Assembly: GCF_003391055.1 (NCBI RefSeq)
Contig: NZ_QUAJ01000013.1
Coordinates: 1-64,000 of the forward strand
Source of the DNA: Psychrilyobacter piezotolerans
Lineage (GTDB): Bacteria > Fusobacteriota > Fusobacteriia > Fusobacteriales > Fusobacteriaceae
DNA: 64,000 nucleotides
Reading direction: 5' to 3'
Below the pieces are notes generated by a model, which was given only the letters and a program-made list of their open reading frames with translations, searched no databases and was not told where the DNA came from. Numbering within the stretch: the first letter of the stretch is position 1; each line of letters starts with the position of its first letter. A program made the position numbers and the translations under genes. Of this stretch, positions 27,301 to 36,960 are shown one piece after another.

Positions 27301-27381
27301 TTAACCCTGGTGGTAATACCGGTGCTCTATGAATTGGTAGAAAACGGAGTGGACAGGGTAAAGGCTAAATTTAAAAAATAA
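24352..27381 (+). CDS. RND-family multidrug/solute efflux pump
   Basis: 1009 residues, the standard size for AcrB/HAE1-type pumps, with 12 membrane helices and two large periplasmic loops. It begins SIAIKRPVSVIMLMI, the usual N-terminal amphipathic segment. The TM4 proton-relay region reads VGMLVDNGVVVLDN: one of the two adjacent Asp of AcrB is kept and the other is Asn, as in many SwrC-type pumps. The partner helix (GIVVNNALVLIDYI) and the final GQGSEMYQSMAIAVIFG motif are normal. It uses the ion-motive force to export substrates from the periplasm or membrane. The substrate is unknown. GGAGGACGAAG precedes the ATG. Confidence 0.95.
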   Translation: MAISSIAIKRPVSVIMLMITMVGMGLLGLKNMPVDLMPNMNVPVVMIQTTWIGATPEDMDSLVTRKIEEVMPNIEGIKEMNSTSSENSSFVVLEFDYGTDTDKKVTDVQTELNNIRNDLPSDINTPIVKKIQPGGETVIAVTVSAEDLISAKSLAENRIKPRFQQILGVGNVGVYGGYEKEVKVEVDPNKIESYGMNIDDLYNIIGKSSSNIPAGTVEEGGKRYLIKVMTELKTIEEVQNIVISNEDGEVLYLKDVANVKLGNKDVESYNRMNGTPSISISVEKSTDGNSVSISDGVKEAIESLSQTLPSDVKLSVSYDTSIDISNSINNVKNSAIAGLILASIVLFIFLKDLRATIIIAMAIPLSIIGAFFFLNSIGVGLNIISLMGLSLGVGMLVDNGVVVLDNIYRHMTELKKPKFESARDGASEMLVPIIASTATTVAVFLPIVMTEGLAKEVFWGMSWAVTFSLLASLLVAMTFVPMISNKILKERVVEVQDGRFLILIKKKYVKLLSLTLRNKFKTLLIVIIMFFAIVIPGIQIVGGGFIPATDDNVYVVTGETPPGVTLDKVDSITRRVEKILEADKYTKNIETSVENDGFSINVKLDLRKDRDRSVFEITDIIREKLKGIPDVDLNVADGYAKGPDSGGRDISLDLTSDNARQLDSFANLVFEEMKNMPEIGDFKSSLTGGSPEARIVIDREKARYYGIRPADINKVIFYQVLGSNPIDLKTDLEEIEVNVMLPDEYRKSLSKLMTSKLKLDSGDIIQVSDVAHIQIAEGPAEKEKLNRVRKVTLSANLRGGNNSKTVEKLITEKIEKLGVPNTTSYRFGGDNQRTSEMMVQLKNSMFIAIFLIFVILASQFESLVLPFIIMGSVPLSIMGVYAGLIITGKEFNVMVMVGIIMLAGIVVNNALVLIDYIKLLIARGSNRRQAVLEAGRTRLRPILMTTLTTMLGMLPLALGIGQGSEMYQSMAIAVIFGLMISTLLTLVVIPVLYELVENGVDRVKAKFKK

Positions 27382-27597
27382 AAAAAAACTGAACCACGAA
27401 TGGAACGAATTATCGTGAAAGATAAAAGATAAAAAGATTTCAACGCAGAGTAAGGAGGTCACAGAGTAACTCAGAGAAAAAATAGAATTTCTCTGTTTAA
27501 GAACTCAATAAAACTAAGTGTTCAGAGATTTTAATTTAATTATCCATTATCAATTATAAATTGTACATTTTGCCGTAGGTGACAGAGGGGAGGCTTC
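27382..27597. repeat. dispersed repeat ending in the ribosome-binding site of the next gene
   Basis: Carries ACCACGAATggAACGAATT, a CGCAGAGTAAGGAGGTCACAGAG-like tract (27438 on), AAGTGTTCAGAGATTTT, then TTATCAATTATAAATTGT and GCCGTAGG, ending GACAGAGGGGAGG directly before the PII-like gene. The final module recurs at 34.95 kb and 44.3 kb. Confidence 0.65.
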
Positions 27598-27598
27598 T

Positions 27599-27913
27599 AT
27601 GGAATTAAAGGGAGAATATAAAGAACTCAGATTATTGTTTGACGGATCTTTAGAAGAGTTAATATTGGAGGAGTTAAAAAATAGTGATGTTATAAAATAT
27701 GCTATTATCCCAAAGTTAAAGGTATCGTGGCAAAAAGGAATAAAACATCTCAATACCCATGTCTGGCCTGGAGAGGATGAAATCTTACTGGTTATAGCAG
27801 AAAAGGAAAGGTGCTACGAACTGGTGGAAAAATTTTCCAATTTAAAAGAGAGTTTAGAGTATAATATAACTTTTGACATATCGGTAAGAGCACTGGAATA
27901 TATTAATATTTAG
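27599..27913 (+). CDS. small PII-like protein
   Basis: 104 residues. The pattern of short strands and helices, and in particular NTHVWPGEDEILLVIAEKER followed by ELVEKFSNLKESL, matches PII-like trimeric proteins often encoded beside cation or RND transporters. The T-loop and ATP-binding signatures of true GlnB/GlnK are not obvious. By position it may regulate or report on the RND pump, but the dispersed repeat in front makes cotranscription uncertain. The start ATG has a strong GAGGGGAGG that lies in the repeat. A terminator follows at once. Confidence 0.6.
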   Translation: MELKGEYKELRLLFDGSLEELILEELKNSDVIKYAIIPKLKVSWQKGIKHLNTHVWPGEDEILLVIAEKERCYELVEKFSNLKESLEYNITFDISVRALEYINI

Positions 27914-27915
27914 AT

Positions 27916-27944
27916 AAAATGAGGGTGTTAATCGCCCTCATTTT
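27916..27944 (+). terminator. terminator after the PII-like gene
   Basis: AAAATGAGGG-9 nt-CCCTCATTTT followed by AT-rich sequence ending in T5. Confidence 0.85.
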
Positions 27945-28089
27945 AAATTTTTAGAACTCAAAAATTTAATGGTTATACAGATACAGAAGTAAAATTAAGA
28001 ATATTTAATTTAGAAACGCCAATTGTTTTACCTTTGTGTAATGAAATTGGAAATATGTTTCAAAAAAAACAAAATAAAACAAAAAAATC

Positions 28090-28118
28090 TTGAAATTTGA
28101 CACTTGATTGATTATAAT
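28090..28118 (+). promoter_or_regulatory. promoter of the NtrC-type regulator gene
   Basis: TTGAAA (28090-28095), a 17-nt spacer and TATAAT (28113-28118). Near-consensus sigma-70 type; no -24/-12 sigma-54 element was seen. Confidence 0.65.
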
Positions 28119-28156
28119 ACAGTGATGAAAAAAATCAAGAATATAGGAGGGATATT

Positions 28157-29545
28157 GTGAAAAAATCGATTTTAGCAATTTCTGAAAGAAAAGAAATTTT
28201 AAAGCAGGTAAGAAAAGAGTTGTTAGGTGAATATGAAGTAATTACTTTTAATAATTTTTTAGATGGGTTAGATATGTTGAGGGAAAGTGATTTTGACATT
28301 ATTTTATTGGATCAAAATATGACATGGTTTACTTTTACAGAGGTAAGAAGAAAATTAAATGGTATAGGAAAAGATTTTGTAGTAGTGGGGTTAATAGAGG
28401 AAGAAACTGATGAAGTATTAAAAGACCTAAGAGGTGCTGACATATATAACTACCTATTAAAACCTTTGTGTATAAAAGAATTTAATAAGTTAATTTTCCC
28501 GGCTTTACAAAGTTTATCTATATTGAAGGAAAAGAGAAAGTTAGAAAAGAAGCTGTCTGATACAGAGGAAATTAAAGAAATTGTCGGGCAAAGTACTAAG
28601 ATCAAAGAGATTAAAAACTTAATAGACAAGATAGCAGAAAGTGACCTGACTGTTCTTATTAGTGGAGAAAATGGTGTAGGAAAAGAATTGATAGCAGCAG
28701 AAATCTATAAAAAGTCCGATAGAAGAAAGAAAAACTTTATGGTAATCAGTTGTGCATCCATGTCTTCAGATATAATAGAATCGGAATTATTTGGATATGA
28801 AAGGGATGTTTTCCCTGGATCTGGATCTGGGAAGGTAGGAATCTTAGAGGAAGCTGACGGGGGAACTGTATTCTTAGATGAAATTACAGGTTTAGATATC
28901 AAGGCTCAGGCAAAATTACTTAGAGTAATAGAATATGGTGAATTTAGAAGGGTAGGAGGAAATAAAACTAAGAGAGTAGATATCAGGTTTATTGTTTCTA
29001 CAAATAAAAACCTTAAAACAGAGGTTGAAAGCGGGAAGTTTAGAAGTGATCTATATCATAGATTAACAGCTTTTCCAATTGAAATGGCGCCGCTTAGAGA
29101 GAGAAAAGACGATATTCCACTACTGGCTAACTATTTTTTAAATAAGATAGTTGTAGATATCCATAGAGAGATGCCTATTATCTCAAGTGACGCAATGAAA
29201 TACCTTATGGAATATTCATACCCTGGAAATATCAGAGAGTTAAAAAATATAATTGAAAGAATGGTTATACTATCAACTGATAGGGTAATCGGAGTAGAAG
29301 ATCTGCCGTTAGAAATCAAGATGAAATCAGATACCCTTGAAAATAAAACGATAATTGGATTGGGACCACTAAAAGAAATTTTAGAGAAGGAACTCTATAA
29401 TTTAGCTGATGTTGAAAAAGTAGTAATAGCTACAGCCTTACAAAAAACCAGATGGAATAAGCAGGAAACAGCAAAATTATTAGGGATAGGTAGAACTACA
29501 TTATATGAAAAGATTAGAAGATATAAACTGGATCAAAAAGGATAG
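28157..29545 (+). CDS. NtrC-type response regulator lacking the GAFTGA loop
   Basis: 462 residues: receiver domain 1-120 (phospho-acceptor Asp in DIILLDQNM, Lys in YLLKPL), AAA+ domain about 140-375 and Fis-type helix-turn-helix at 430-460 (NKQETAKLLGIGRTTLYEKI). Walker A (GENGVGKE), Walker B (GGTVFLDEI) and the arginine finger region (FRSDLYHRL) are intact. The GAFTGA loop that touches sigma-54 is replaced by DVFPGS after LFGYER (about residue 214). So it probably does not activate sigma-54 polymerase and may act as a DNA-binding regulator at sigma-70 promoters. No sensor kinase is adjacent. It lies 27 nt upstream of a foldase gene, suggesting envelope-related control. Confidence 0.9.
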   Translation: MKKSILAISERKEILKQVRKELLGEYEVITFNNFLDGLDMLRESDFDIILLDQNMTWFTFTEVRRKLNGIGKDFVVVGLIEEETDEVLKDLRGADIYNYLLKPLCIKEFNKLIFPALQSLSILKEKRKLEKKLSDTEEIKEIVGQSTKIKEIKNLIDKIAESDLTVLISGENGVGKELIAAEIYKKSDRRKKNFMVISCASMSSDIIESELFGYERDVFPGSGSGKVGILEEADGGTVFLDEITGLDIKAQAKLLRVIEYGEFRRVGGNKTKRVDIRFIVSTNKNLKTEVESGKFRSDLYHRLTAFPIEMAPLRERKDDIPLLANYFLNKIVVDIHREMPIISSDAMKYLMEYSYPGNIRELKNIIERMVILSTDRVIGVEDLPLEIKMKSDTLENKTIIGLGPLKEILEKELYNLADVEKVVIATALQKTRWNKQETAKLLGIGRTTLYEKIRRYKLDQKG

Positions 29546-29572
29546 GATTAAAATAAAAATGGGGGAAATATA

Positions 29573-31297
29573 ATGGCGATTAGAAGTTTAAGAAAAAAGA
29601 TGAGACCTGTAATTTGGATGATTACAATAGGATTTTTCATCTCGATGTTAACTGTAATAGTTAGTAATATCAGCATGGGATTAAAAAATAAACAATATGC
29701 TTTTAAAGTAAATGGAAATAAGATAGCAATTCCTGAGTTAGAGAGAGGGATCAATAATATCAGTAATCAATATGGTCAATACTTTACAACTCCTATGGAC
29801 AGGGAAGAAGCTAAGATATTAGCGGTGGATAACATCTTAACCAATGAAATTTTGAAAGAAATTGGAAATGATCTTAAGGTTAAGGTAAGTAGTTCAGAAG
29901 TAAAGGTAAAAATTGGTGCTATAGAAGCACAAATTCCAGATAAAGAACAATTTAAAAGGATGTTAAGTGCACAAGGGTACACAAAAAAAACTTTTGAGCA
30001 ATCTATTGAAGACTCTATCTTAGTGGAAAAAACCAGAGATAAAATAGTTGAGAAGACTAAAAGTTCAGAAGAAGAGAAAATATCTCAATATGAAAAAGGT
30101 AGATATAGTGAGTATTTAGGTAAAACTTATGAGGTGGCAAAACCTCTCGTTGAGAAAAATCTAAAGGAAGTAAATGGAAATAAAGAGTTGATTAAATTAG
30201 TAGAAGCGGGTAAAAAAGAGGCTAAACTAGACGATATCAGAGAAAACTACGGTAAAATCACACCTACTGTAGAATTTGAAGAAGATGGATTTGAGATAAC
30301 AAATATAGATATCATAAAAGGTGCATTATACCAGTCTTTCTACGGTGTTAAAGACTATAATGAGGCAAAAGTTAAATCTACAGCCAGTATAAAAGATGAG
30401 ATTAAATTGGCAAAAATTGCAATGGATAGAGGGGCTGAAAAAGATGAAACTCTGCCGACTATGAACCAGATAATGGATCTTAAATTACAGCTTGTAGATA
30501 ACATCAAAGAAAATATTGTAGTGAATGATGCAGAGATCAAAAAGTTTTTTAATGAAAATAAGGAAGTTTACAATATAGAGGCCAGTGCTGACGCCAATAT
30601 AATTAATTTTGTTGTAAATCCAACGGACCTGGATATGGAAGAAGCGAAAGAGAGAACCGACAAAATTTTGAAAGAAGTAGATGCAGCTAATTTTTCTGAG
30701 ATGGCTAAAAAATACTCAGAGGGACCAAGTGCACCAAATGGCGGAGATTTAGGATGGTTTGGAAAGGGTCAGATGATTCCTGAATTTGAAACAGCAGCTT
30801 TTAAAGGTGAAGTGGGGAAGGTGTATCCAGAAGTTGTTAAATCTAAATTTGGGTATCACATTATTTTTGTAGAAAATAAAAATGAGGAAAAAGGGCAGGT
30901 TAAAGCATCTCATATCTTGATAAAGGTAAGCTCAGGGGAAGAAACTTTTAAAAAAGTCATGGGAACTGCTAAAACAGTAGCTGAAGAGTTGAAAACCAAT
31001 AAATTAACCTTTGAAGATGCCGGTAAAAAAGCATATTCAAAGTATAAAGTTGTAGAATATTTAGATATAAAGAAAGACGGATATATTAAATCTTTAGGAT
31101 ACGATGATCTATTGGCTAAAAAAATCTTTGAATCTAACCTAAATGAAATAAGTGTAATAAAGACTGAAAAGGGAATCTATGTATTCCAAAAGACAAAGGA
31201 AATAAAATTTGAAGAAGCTGACTTTGATAAAGTCAGAGACAGAGTAGTCTATGATTATAAAAATCAAAAGTTAATGGAAGAGATGAAAAAATTATAG
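29573..31297 (+). CDS. membrane-anchored PpiD/SurA-like peptidyl-prolyl isomerase
   Basis: 574 residues. A short cytoplasmic N-terminus and one membrane helix (about 13-38) resemble PpiD. The chaperone-like SurA_N region follows (about 50-160). A parvulin-type domain occupies about 335-445, with the signature YSEGPSAPNGGDLGWFGKGQMIPEFE and FGYHIIFVE. A second HILIKV strand start near 455 (ASHILIKVSSGEET) suggests a partial second parvulin-like unit. It should assist folding of exported proteins in the periplasm. It is read together with the preceding regulator. GGGGGAAA precedes the ATG, and a strong terminator follows. Confidence 0.9.
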   Translation: MAIRSLRKKMRPVIWMITIGFFISMLTVIVSNISMGLKNKQYAFKVNGNKIAIPELERGINNISNQYGQYFTTPMDREEAKILAVDNILTNEILKEIGNDLKVKVSSSEVKVKIGAIEAQIPDKEQFKRMLSAQGYTKKTFEQSIEDSILVEKTRDKIVEKTKSSEEEKISQYEKGRYSEYLGKTYEVAKPLVEKNLKEVNGNKELIKLVEAGKKEAKLDDIRENYGKITPTVEFEEDGFEITNIDIIKGALYQSFYGVKDYNEAKVKSTASIKDEIKLAKIAMDRGAEKDETLPTMNQIMDLKLQLVDNIKENIVVNDAEIKKFFNENKEVYNIEASADANIINFVVNPTDLDMEEAKERTDKILKEVDAANFSEMAKKYSEGPSAPNGGDLGWFGKGQMIPEFETAAFKGEVGKVYPEVVKSKFGYHIIFVENKNEEKGQVKASHILIKVSSGEETFKKVMGTAKTVAEELKTNKLTFEDAGKKAYSKYKVVEYLDIKKDGYIKSLGYDDLLAKKIFESNLNEISVIKTEKGIYVFQKTKEIKFEEADFDKVRDRVVYDYKNQKLMEEMKKL

Positions 31298-31301
31298 TCA
31301 G

Positions 31302-31336
31302 TGAAAAAGATATAGAAATTTTCTATATCTTTTTCA
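31302..31336 (+). terminator. terminator after the foldase gene
   Basis: TGAAAAAGATATAGAA-att-TTCTATATCTTTTTCA, a 16-bp stem with T5 in its 3' arm. Confidence 0.85.
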
Positions 31337-31438
31337 TTTGAAAAAACAAATTTTTAAGTGTAGACTATAAAAGTTAGTTAAAATAACATCCAGGCATTTT
31401 TTGCTCTAAATTTGTTTGAAAATGATACAAAATTAATC

Positions 31439-31467
31439 TTTACATAGATAAAAAAATGTACTATTAT
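31439..31467 (+). promoter_or_regulatory. promoter of eno
   Basis: TTTACA (31439-31444), 17-nt spacer, TATTAT (31462-31467), giving a leader of about 30 nt. Confidence 0.6.
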
Positions 31468-31480
31468 TAATACATATTAA

Positions 31481-32812
<1,332 letters not shown>

Positions 32813-32818
32813 TTTTTT

Positions 32819-32848
32819 AAAGGTGTCTTAGGGCACCTTTTTTTTTTG
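32819..32848 (+). terminator. terminator of eno
   Basis: AAAGGTG-tcttaggg-CACCTTT followed by a run of T. Confidence 0.9.
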
Positions 32849-33015
32849 GAAATATTGCACAAGATGGAATTTAGTCGTATAATGATATAGTTGTTATAAT
32901 TACAGTTTTAAATTAATTTTTTTTAATTAAATTTAATATAGGAAAAAACAAAATATACAAGTATAGGTTATAAATACTATGAAAGTTATTATAGTTATTA
33001 AAAGTGAGGTAGAAG

Positions 33016-33741
33016 ATGCAGTGGTTAGTTTTATTATTGGGATTTATTATAGGAAGTTTTTTAAATGTTTGTATTTACAGGATACCTAGGGGGGAAAGTG
33101 TGGCATTCCCCCCTTCTCATTGTCCGTCGTGCGGACATACTATCAGGTGGTATGAAAATATACCGGTATTCTCCTATCTCTTTATTTTGAGGGGGAGATG
33201 CAGTGGCTGTAAGGAGAGGATATCTATACAGTATCCCCTTGTAGAATTTATAACAGGGATCTTATTCTACCTGTTTTTCTTAAGGTTTGGATTAGGGATC
33301 ATGGGAATAAAGTATTTGATATTCATATGTCTCCTAATTGTTGGTATATGGGTGGACTTTACCCACTATTATATCCCGGACAGGGTCAGCTTATCTATAT
33401 TTATAATAGGAATTGTGACTTCTTTTTTTACCATTGGTTTTGAAAGAAGTGTATTAGGGGCAGGAATTTTTGCACTATTCTACATAGTTTTATATGGTTT
33501 TGGAGAAAGTTTTGGTCATGAGATAATGGGGTTTGGAGATGTGAAATTAGCCATGGGTATAGGAGCAATGATTGGATACTTCAGCCTATATCAGGTTTTT
33601 ATATTCTTAAATATTGCATTTATCACAGGAGCGATAATTGGTGTAGGACTGATTCTTTTAAAGAGAAAAACAAGAAAGGACATAATGCCTTTTGGACCGT
33701 ATATAGCAATAGCAGGATTAGTGGTGGGGTATTTGAGCTAG
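33016..33741 (+). CDS. pilD: prepilin peptidase (type IV pilus/type II secretion)
   Basis: 241-residue inner-membrane aspartic peptidase and N-methyltransferase that trims prepilin leaders. The N-terminal cytoplasmic loop has two CxxC pairs (CPSCGHTIRWYENIPVFSYL and CSGC, about 35-75), typical of the bifunctional enzyme. The catalytic Asps are in WVDFTHYYIPD (about 115) and MGFGDVKLAMG (about 175). Seven to eight helices are predicted by eye. It heads a cluster with three pseudopilin genes whose leaders it should process. Confidence 0.95.
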   Translation: MQWLVLLLGFIIGSFLNVCIYRIPRGESVAFPPSHCPSCGHTIRWYENIPVFSYLFILRGRCSGCKERISIQYPLVEFITGILFYLFFLRFGLGIMGIKYLIFICLLIVGIWVDFTHYYIPDRVSLSIFIIGIVTSFFTIGFERSVLGAGIFALFYIVLYGFGESFGHEIMGFGDVKLAMGIGAMIGYFSLYQVFIFLNIAFITGAIIGVGLILLKRKTRKDIMPFGPYIAIAGLVVGYLS

Positions 33742-33758
33742 ACGACAGAGGTGGTGAA

Positions 33759-34373
33759 ATGATGAGTGTAGAAAGAACAGAAAATAGAAGGAATAAAAAA
33801 AAAACAGGATATAGTTTAATAGAAGCTTTGGTAGCTCTGGGAATATTACTTCTAGGAATAGTGCCGGTGGTTACTGTAGCAACACAGGCTATGCTGTTTC
33901 ATCATAGAGCCTCTGAAACCGAGGAGGCAGCGAGAATCAGCCAGACCATGATAGATTATATAAAATCCAGGGGATATGATAATTTAGATCCATTGGGAGG
34001 AACAAAATATTCGTTAAGTTCTACCAGTGGAGGAGCTTTTACTGTAGATGGTTTTGGATCATCCTTTGGGATATCTCAAGATTTAGTTTTGTTGAATTCA
34101 AAAGGAATAAATCTTAATGAAGCTAGTTTTTATGTGGTTATGGATAAGGATAAAAATATAGCCAAGCTAAAAAAGAGTGATGGCAGTGATGATACTTATA
34201 CCGACCCTGTCACAGGTGAGACACCAGCCGGTCCAAAGGATATGTATAGAGAAGATCTCATCTACGGAAAATTTATATTTGGATTTGGAGATACAGATAC
34301 TGCTAAAAAAACCGGCAGGGAAAAAGAGATGGAGACCACATTTATAATAACCCCTATCGAAAATTGGAAGTGA
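33759..34373 (+). CDS. minor pseudopilin (PilV/GspI-like)
   Basis: 204 residues. A long, basic leader (about 20 residues) ends at the type III cleavage site: TG before YSLIEALVALGILLLGIVPV, with the Glu at position +5 of the mature chain. The hydrophobic stalk helix is followed by a globular part with no recognisable family. The ALVALGILL core resembles GspI/PilV. The start codon is one of two adjacent ATGs (33759 or 33762) after GAGGTGGTGA. It ends 4 nt before the next pseudopilin gene. Confidence 0.82.
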   Translation: MMSVERTENRRNKKKTGYSLIEALVALGILLLGIVPVVTVATQAMLFHHRASETEEAARISQTMIDYIKSRGYDNLDPLGGTKYSLSSTSGGAFTVDGFGSSFGISQDLVLLNSKGINLNEASFYVVMDKDKNIAKLKKSDGSDDTYTDPVTGETPAGPKDMYREDLIYGKFIFGFGDTDTAKKTGREKEMETTFIITPIENWK

Positions 34374-34377
34374 TGAG

Positions 34378-34902
34378 ATGAAAAAAAGTGGATTTAGTTT
34401 AATAGAAATAATAACAGTAACAGCTATAATGGGAATAGTTATGCTTATATTTTCTCCTATGATCGATGCCTTCACAGGTGCTCAAGACAGACTTTATAAT
34501 CAGTCCAAGGTAGACAGCAGGTTGAATGAGGTAGTGGAGTTTATCAAAAGAGATGTAAGAAATGCAAGAAGTAACCCAGGCGGGGAACCGATAGAAGTAT
34601 TTGATAATAATACTGATAATAACCTAATTACTGACGGCTCTACAGGAAAAAAAATAATTATCCACGGAGTAGATTTTAATGGAGTTTCTAAAGATATTGA
34701 ATATTATTTAGATGATACGGATTTAAAATTAAAAGTAACGACTAGTAGTTCTATTATTTTAAGTAATGTAGAAGAAGGCGAGTTTAAATATAAAGATAAG
34801 ATATTACTCTTTTATTTTAAGATAGATCTACCCGATAGATTGGAAGGAAAAGTAAGAAATGAGGTCAGAGATGTGGGAGTCACAAGGATAAATTTAGAAT
34901 AA
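34378..34902 (+). CDS. minor pseudopilin (PilW/GspJ-like)
   Basis: 174 residues with a very short leader MKKSG and the mature start FSLIEIITVTAIMGIVMLIF, carrying Glu+5. The region after the stalk (SRLNEVVEFIKRDVRNARSN) matches the GspJ/PilW type. It is expected to sit in the tip complex of the pseudopilus. GTGATGAG overlaps the preceding stop region and serves as Shine-Dalgarno. After it the DNA holds a dispersed repeat before the next pilus gene. Confidence 0.85.
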   Translation: MKKSGFSLIEIITVTAIMGIVMLIFSPMIDAFTGAQDRLYNQSKVDSRLNEVVEFIKRDVRNARSNPGGEPIEVFDNNTDNNLITDGSTGKKIIIHGVDFNGVSKDIEYYLDDTDLKLKVTTSSSIILSNVEEGEFKYKDKILLFYFKIDLPDRLEGKVRNEVRDVGVTRINLE

Positions 34903-34904
34903 CC

Positions 34905-35015
34905 CTCTTCTTCTTATGTCTCTCCCTCGTAGGGAGAAACGAAGTGGTTTTAGAGATTTTAATTTTAAATTGTTCATTATAAATTATCAATTACGCCGAA
35001 GGCGTATAGGGGGGA
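34905..35015. repeat. dispersed repeat inside the pilus operon
   Basis: CTCTCCCTCGTAGGGAGA hairpin (also at about 12.27 kb), then TTGTTCATTATAAATTATCAATT, then GCCgaaGGC and ATAGGGGGGAG directly before the next start codon. The last part matches the modules upstream of 27599 and 44375. Confidence 0.65.
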
Positions 35016-35018
35016 GTT

Positions 35019-35888
35019 ATGAAGAAGAAAGGTTCGGCTTTAATTTTATCTATATTGATGCTGTCATTTTTTATGACAATTACCCTGACCATGTATTATA
35101 TAGCAAGGAATAGAAATAAGCGGTCGATATATAAGATAAAGGGAATGAGGATAAGCAGTGGTCTGGACAGCGGATCAGCTATAGCCCACTATGAACTATA
35201 TTTGGCTGATGAATATGTGAGTAAAGGATATCTTTATGAGACTAGCGGAACACCAGATTATAGAGGAGATAATTATCCAACAACACCTCCTTCGATAACA
35301 AAAAGGTATACTCAAGAAGTAGTTACCTCTGGAGGTGTGATAACTATAGTTCCAAAACTAGGGGAACATTATACAGGGGTAGTTTTAAATAACTATAATG
35401 AATATTTTGCAGCCTATTGGGATCCGACTACAGGAACAGCAATACAAGTCAGTTCTGGATCAACTATAACTTCTAATGATGTGTTGATTCAACCCTGGGT
35501 AGCAGAGGATAAAATCATAGATGGTAAAATAGCCAGTCGTGCCTGGATGAATAATACCGGGGAAAAAATAGTGAGGTTGTGGACAAAAACAACAGGAAGT
35601 GCAATAAGTGTGGGAGGGTATAGATTAACAACGGTAAGTGGGGTATATATAGATGGAAGTTCTATAGGTGCTCCTTTGGTTCCTGCTAAATTGGATCCCA
35701 CTACATCAACCTCTATAGAACTAACCTATGAAAAAATAGTATCCATAGATAAAACAACTATAGGGGATTCAGGAACAGAAGACTACAGAATAACCTATAT
35801 AGAAGATGCGGAAGCAACGTCTAGTGGGAGCAGTATAATAATAGATAAGGATGAATTAAAAAGTATGACGGTAGAGAAATTAAAATAA
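35019..35888 (+). CDS. PilX/GspK-like pilus minor component
   Basis: 289 residues. The N-terminus MKKKGSALILSILMLSFFMTITL has a prepilin-like Gly-Ser junction and hydrophobic stalk but no Glu at +5, as in GspK/PilX-type tip subunits. A basic stretch (RNRNKRSIYKIKG) is followed by a Ser/Thr/Gly-rich, probably beta-rich, extracellular part with no domain I recognise. Position between GspJ-like and PilM genes supports a tip role. The Shine-Dalgarno GGGGGGAG belongs to the repeat in front. Confidence 0.72.
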   Translation: MKKKGSALILSILMLSFFMTITLTMYYIARNRNKRSIYKIKGMRISSGLDSGSAIAHYELYLADEYVSKGYLYETSGTPDYRGDNYPTTPPSITKRYTQEVVTSGGVITIVPKLGEHYTGVVLNNYNEYFAAYWDPTTGTAIQVSSGSTITSNDVLIQPWVAEDKIIDGKIASRAWMNNTGEKIVRLWTKTTGSAISVGGYRLTTVSGVYIDGSSIGAPLVPAKLDPTTSTSIELTYEKIVSIDKTTIGDSGTEDYRITYIEDAEATSSGSSIIIDKDELKSMTVEKLK

Positions 35889-35907
35889 AAAAAGGGGGGG
35901 AGAATCT

Positions 35908-36960
35908 ATGTTTGAGTTCAAGGTTGACGGAGCTTTAGATATAGGGAGCAGCGGAATAAAGGTGGCACTCTATAAAAATAAGAAGATAGATAAGGTGGGT
36001 TTTGTTAATTATGCGGATATGACTGAAGAAAAAATAATAGCTCTTCAGGAATCTTTGGAGATACTGGAAAAAAAAATAAATCTAAAGGGGAAAAATTTAA
36101 TAGTGACCATGCCTGCTTCTAAATTTTATGTAAAAACATTGGAATATAACAACACTAAAGAGGAAGATGCAGAGGCTGACCTGGAGGCTAAAATAGAGGA
36201 GGATCTTGAGGATATAATTTCAGGTTATACAAAGGATGAATTTATTACCCAGATAGAAACAGTCTATGAAAATGATCTCTATAAAAAACTGTTGGTAATC
36301 ACAATTCCCATAGAGGAAATTGAAAAAATTATGGGTATTTTAAGTCAATTTAAAATAAGGGTATTGAAAATAATTCCAGATTTTATTGCTCTCAACGATT
36401 TAGTGGATCTATTGGATCAAAAATCGGAGGAAGAGACGGCTGAAAATATAATGATCGTTGATATAGGGGGAGAAACCAGTAAAATATTTATGAGTACACT
36501 GGGAACCCTGAATATGCTCAGGATAGTAGGAATAGGTGGAAATGATTTTACTGAGATAATAAAAGACCACGAGATGTTAGATTATGAAGGGGCAGAACTA
36601 GAGAAACAACAGCTGGAATTAGGTGATGATGAGGCTAGAGATTATAAGACACAGGGTGAGATGTCCATGTTCAAAGATCTCACATCAATAGTGAATGAAT
36701 TGACTACTCAGATAGAAGATTCTCTGGAATACTTTAATACTAACTTGGCTGAAGGAAGGATAAGTAAAATTATATTAACTGGAGGAGGAGCACTTATAAA
36801 GGGATTTAAAACTTATTTTGATGATGCCTTTGAGATACCCTGTGAGGGGATAGATTTGAACCTATTAAATTTAGACTATAAAAACATAGAGGACAAGGAA
36901 CTATTATCGAGTTTTAAAATGACGACCCTTGTGGGAGCCTTAATAAAAGAGGTGGGATAA
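35908..36960 (+). CDS. pilM: PilM-like actin-fold assembly protein
   Basis: 350 residues with the FtsA/actin fold of PilM: phosphate-1 ALDIGSSGIKVALYKN near 10, phosphate-2 IMIVDIGGETSKIFM near 190, and ILTGGGALIKGFKTYFDD near 290 as the adenosine motif. It acts at the cytoplasmic face of the inner membrane and binds the N-terminus of PilN; in type II secretion the counterpart is the GspL cytoplasmic domain. The next gene, PilN-like, starts directly after its stop codon. Confidence 0.9.
   Translation: MFEFKVDGALDIGSSGIKVALYKNKKIDKVGFVNYADMTEEKIIALQESLEILEKKINLKGKNLIVTMPASKFYVKTLEYNNTKEEDAEADLEAKIEEDLEDIISGYTKDEFITQIETVYENDLYKKLLVITIPIEEIEKIMGILSQFKIRVLKIIPDFIALNDLVDLLDQKSEEETAENIMIVDIGGETSKIFMSTLGTLNMLRIVGIGGNDFTEIIKDHEMLDYEGAELEKQQLELGDDEARDYKTQGEMSMFKDLTSIVNELTTQIEDSLEYFNTNLAEGRISKIILTGGGALIKGFKTYFDDAFEIPCEGIDLNLLNLDYKNIEDKELLSSFKMTTLVGALIKEVG

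Noticed and set aside
34916-35113. 65-codon + strand frame
   Set aside because: It spans the dispersed repeat and the start of the GspK-like gene in another frame, with no Shine-Dalgarno.
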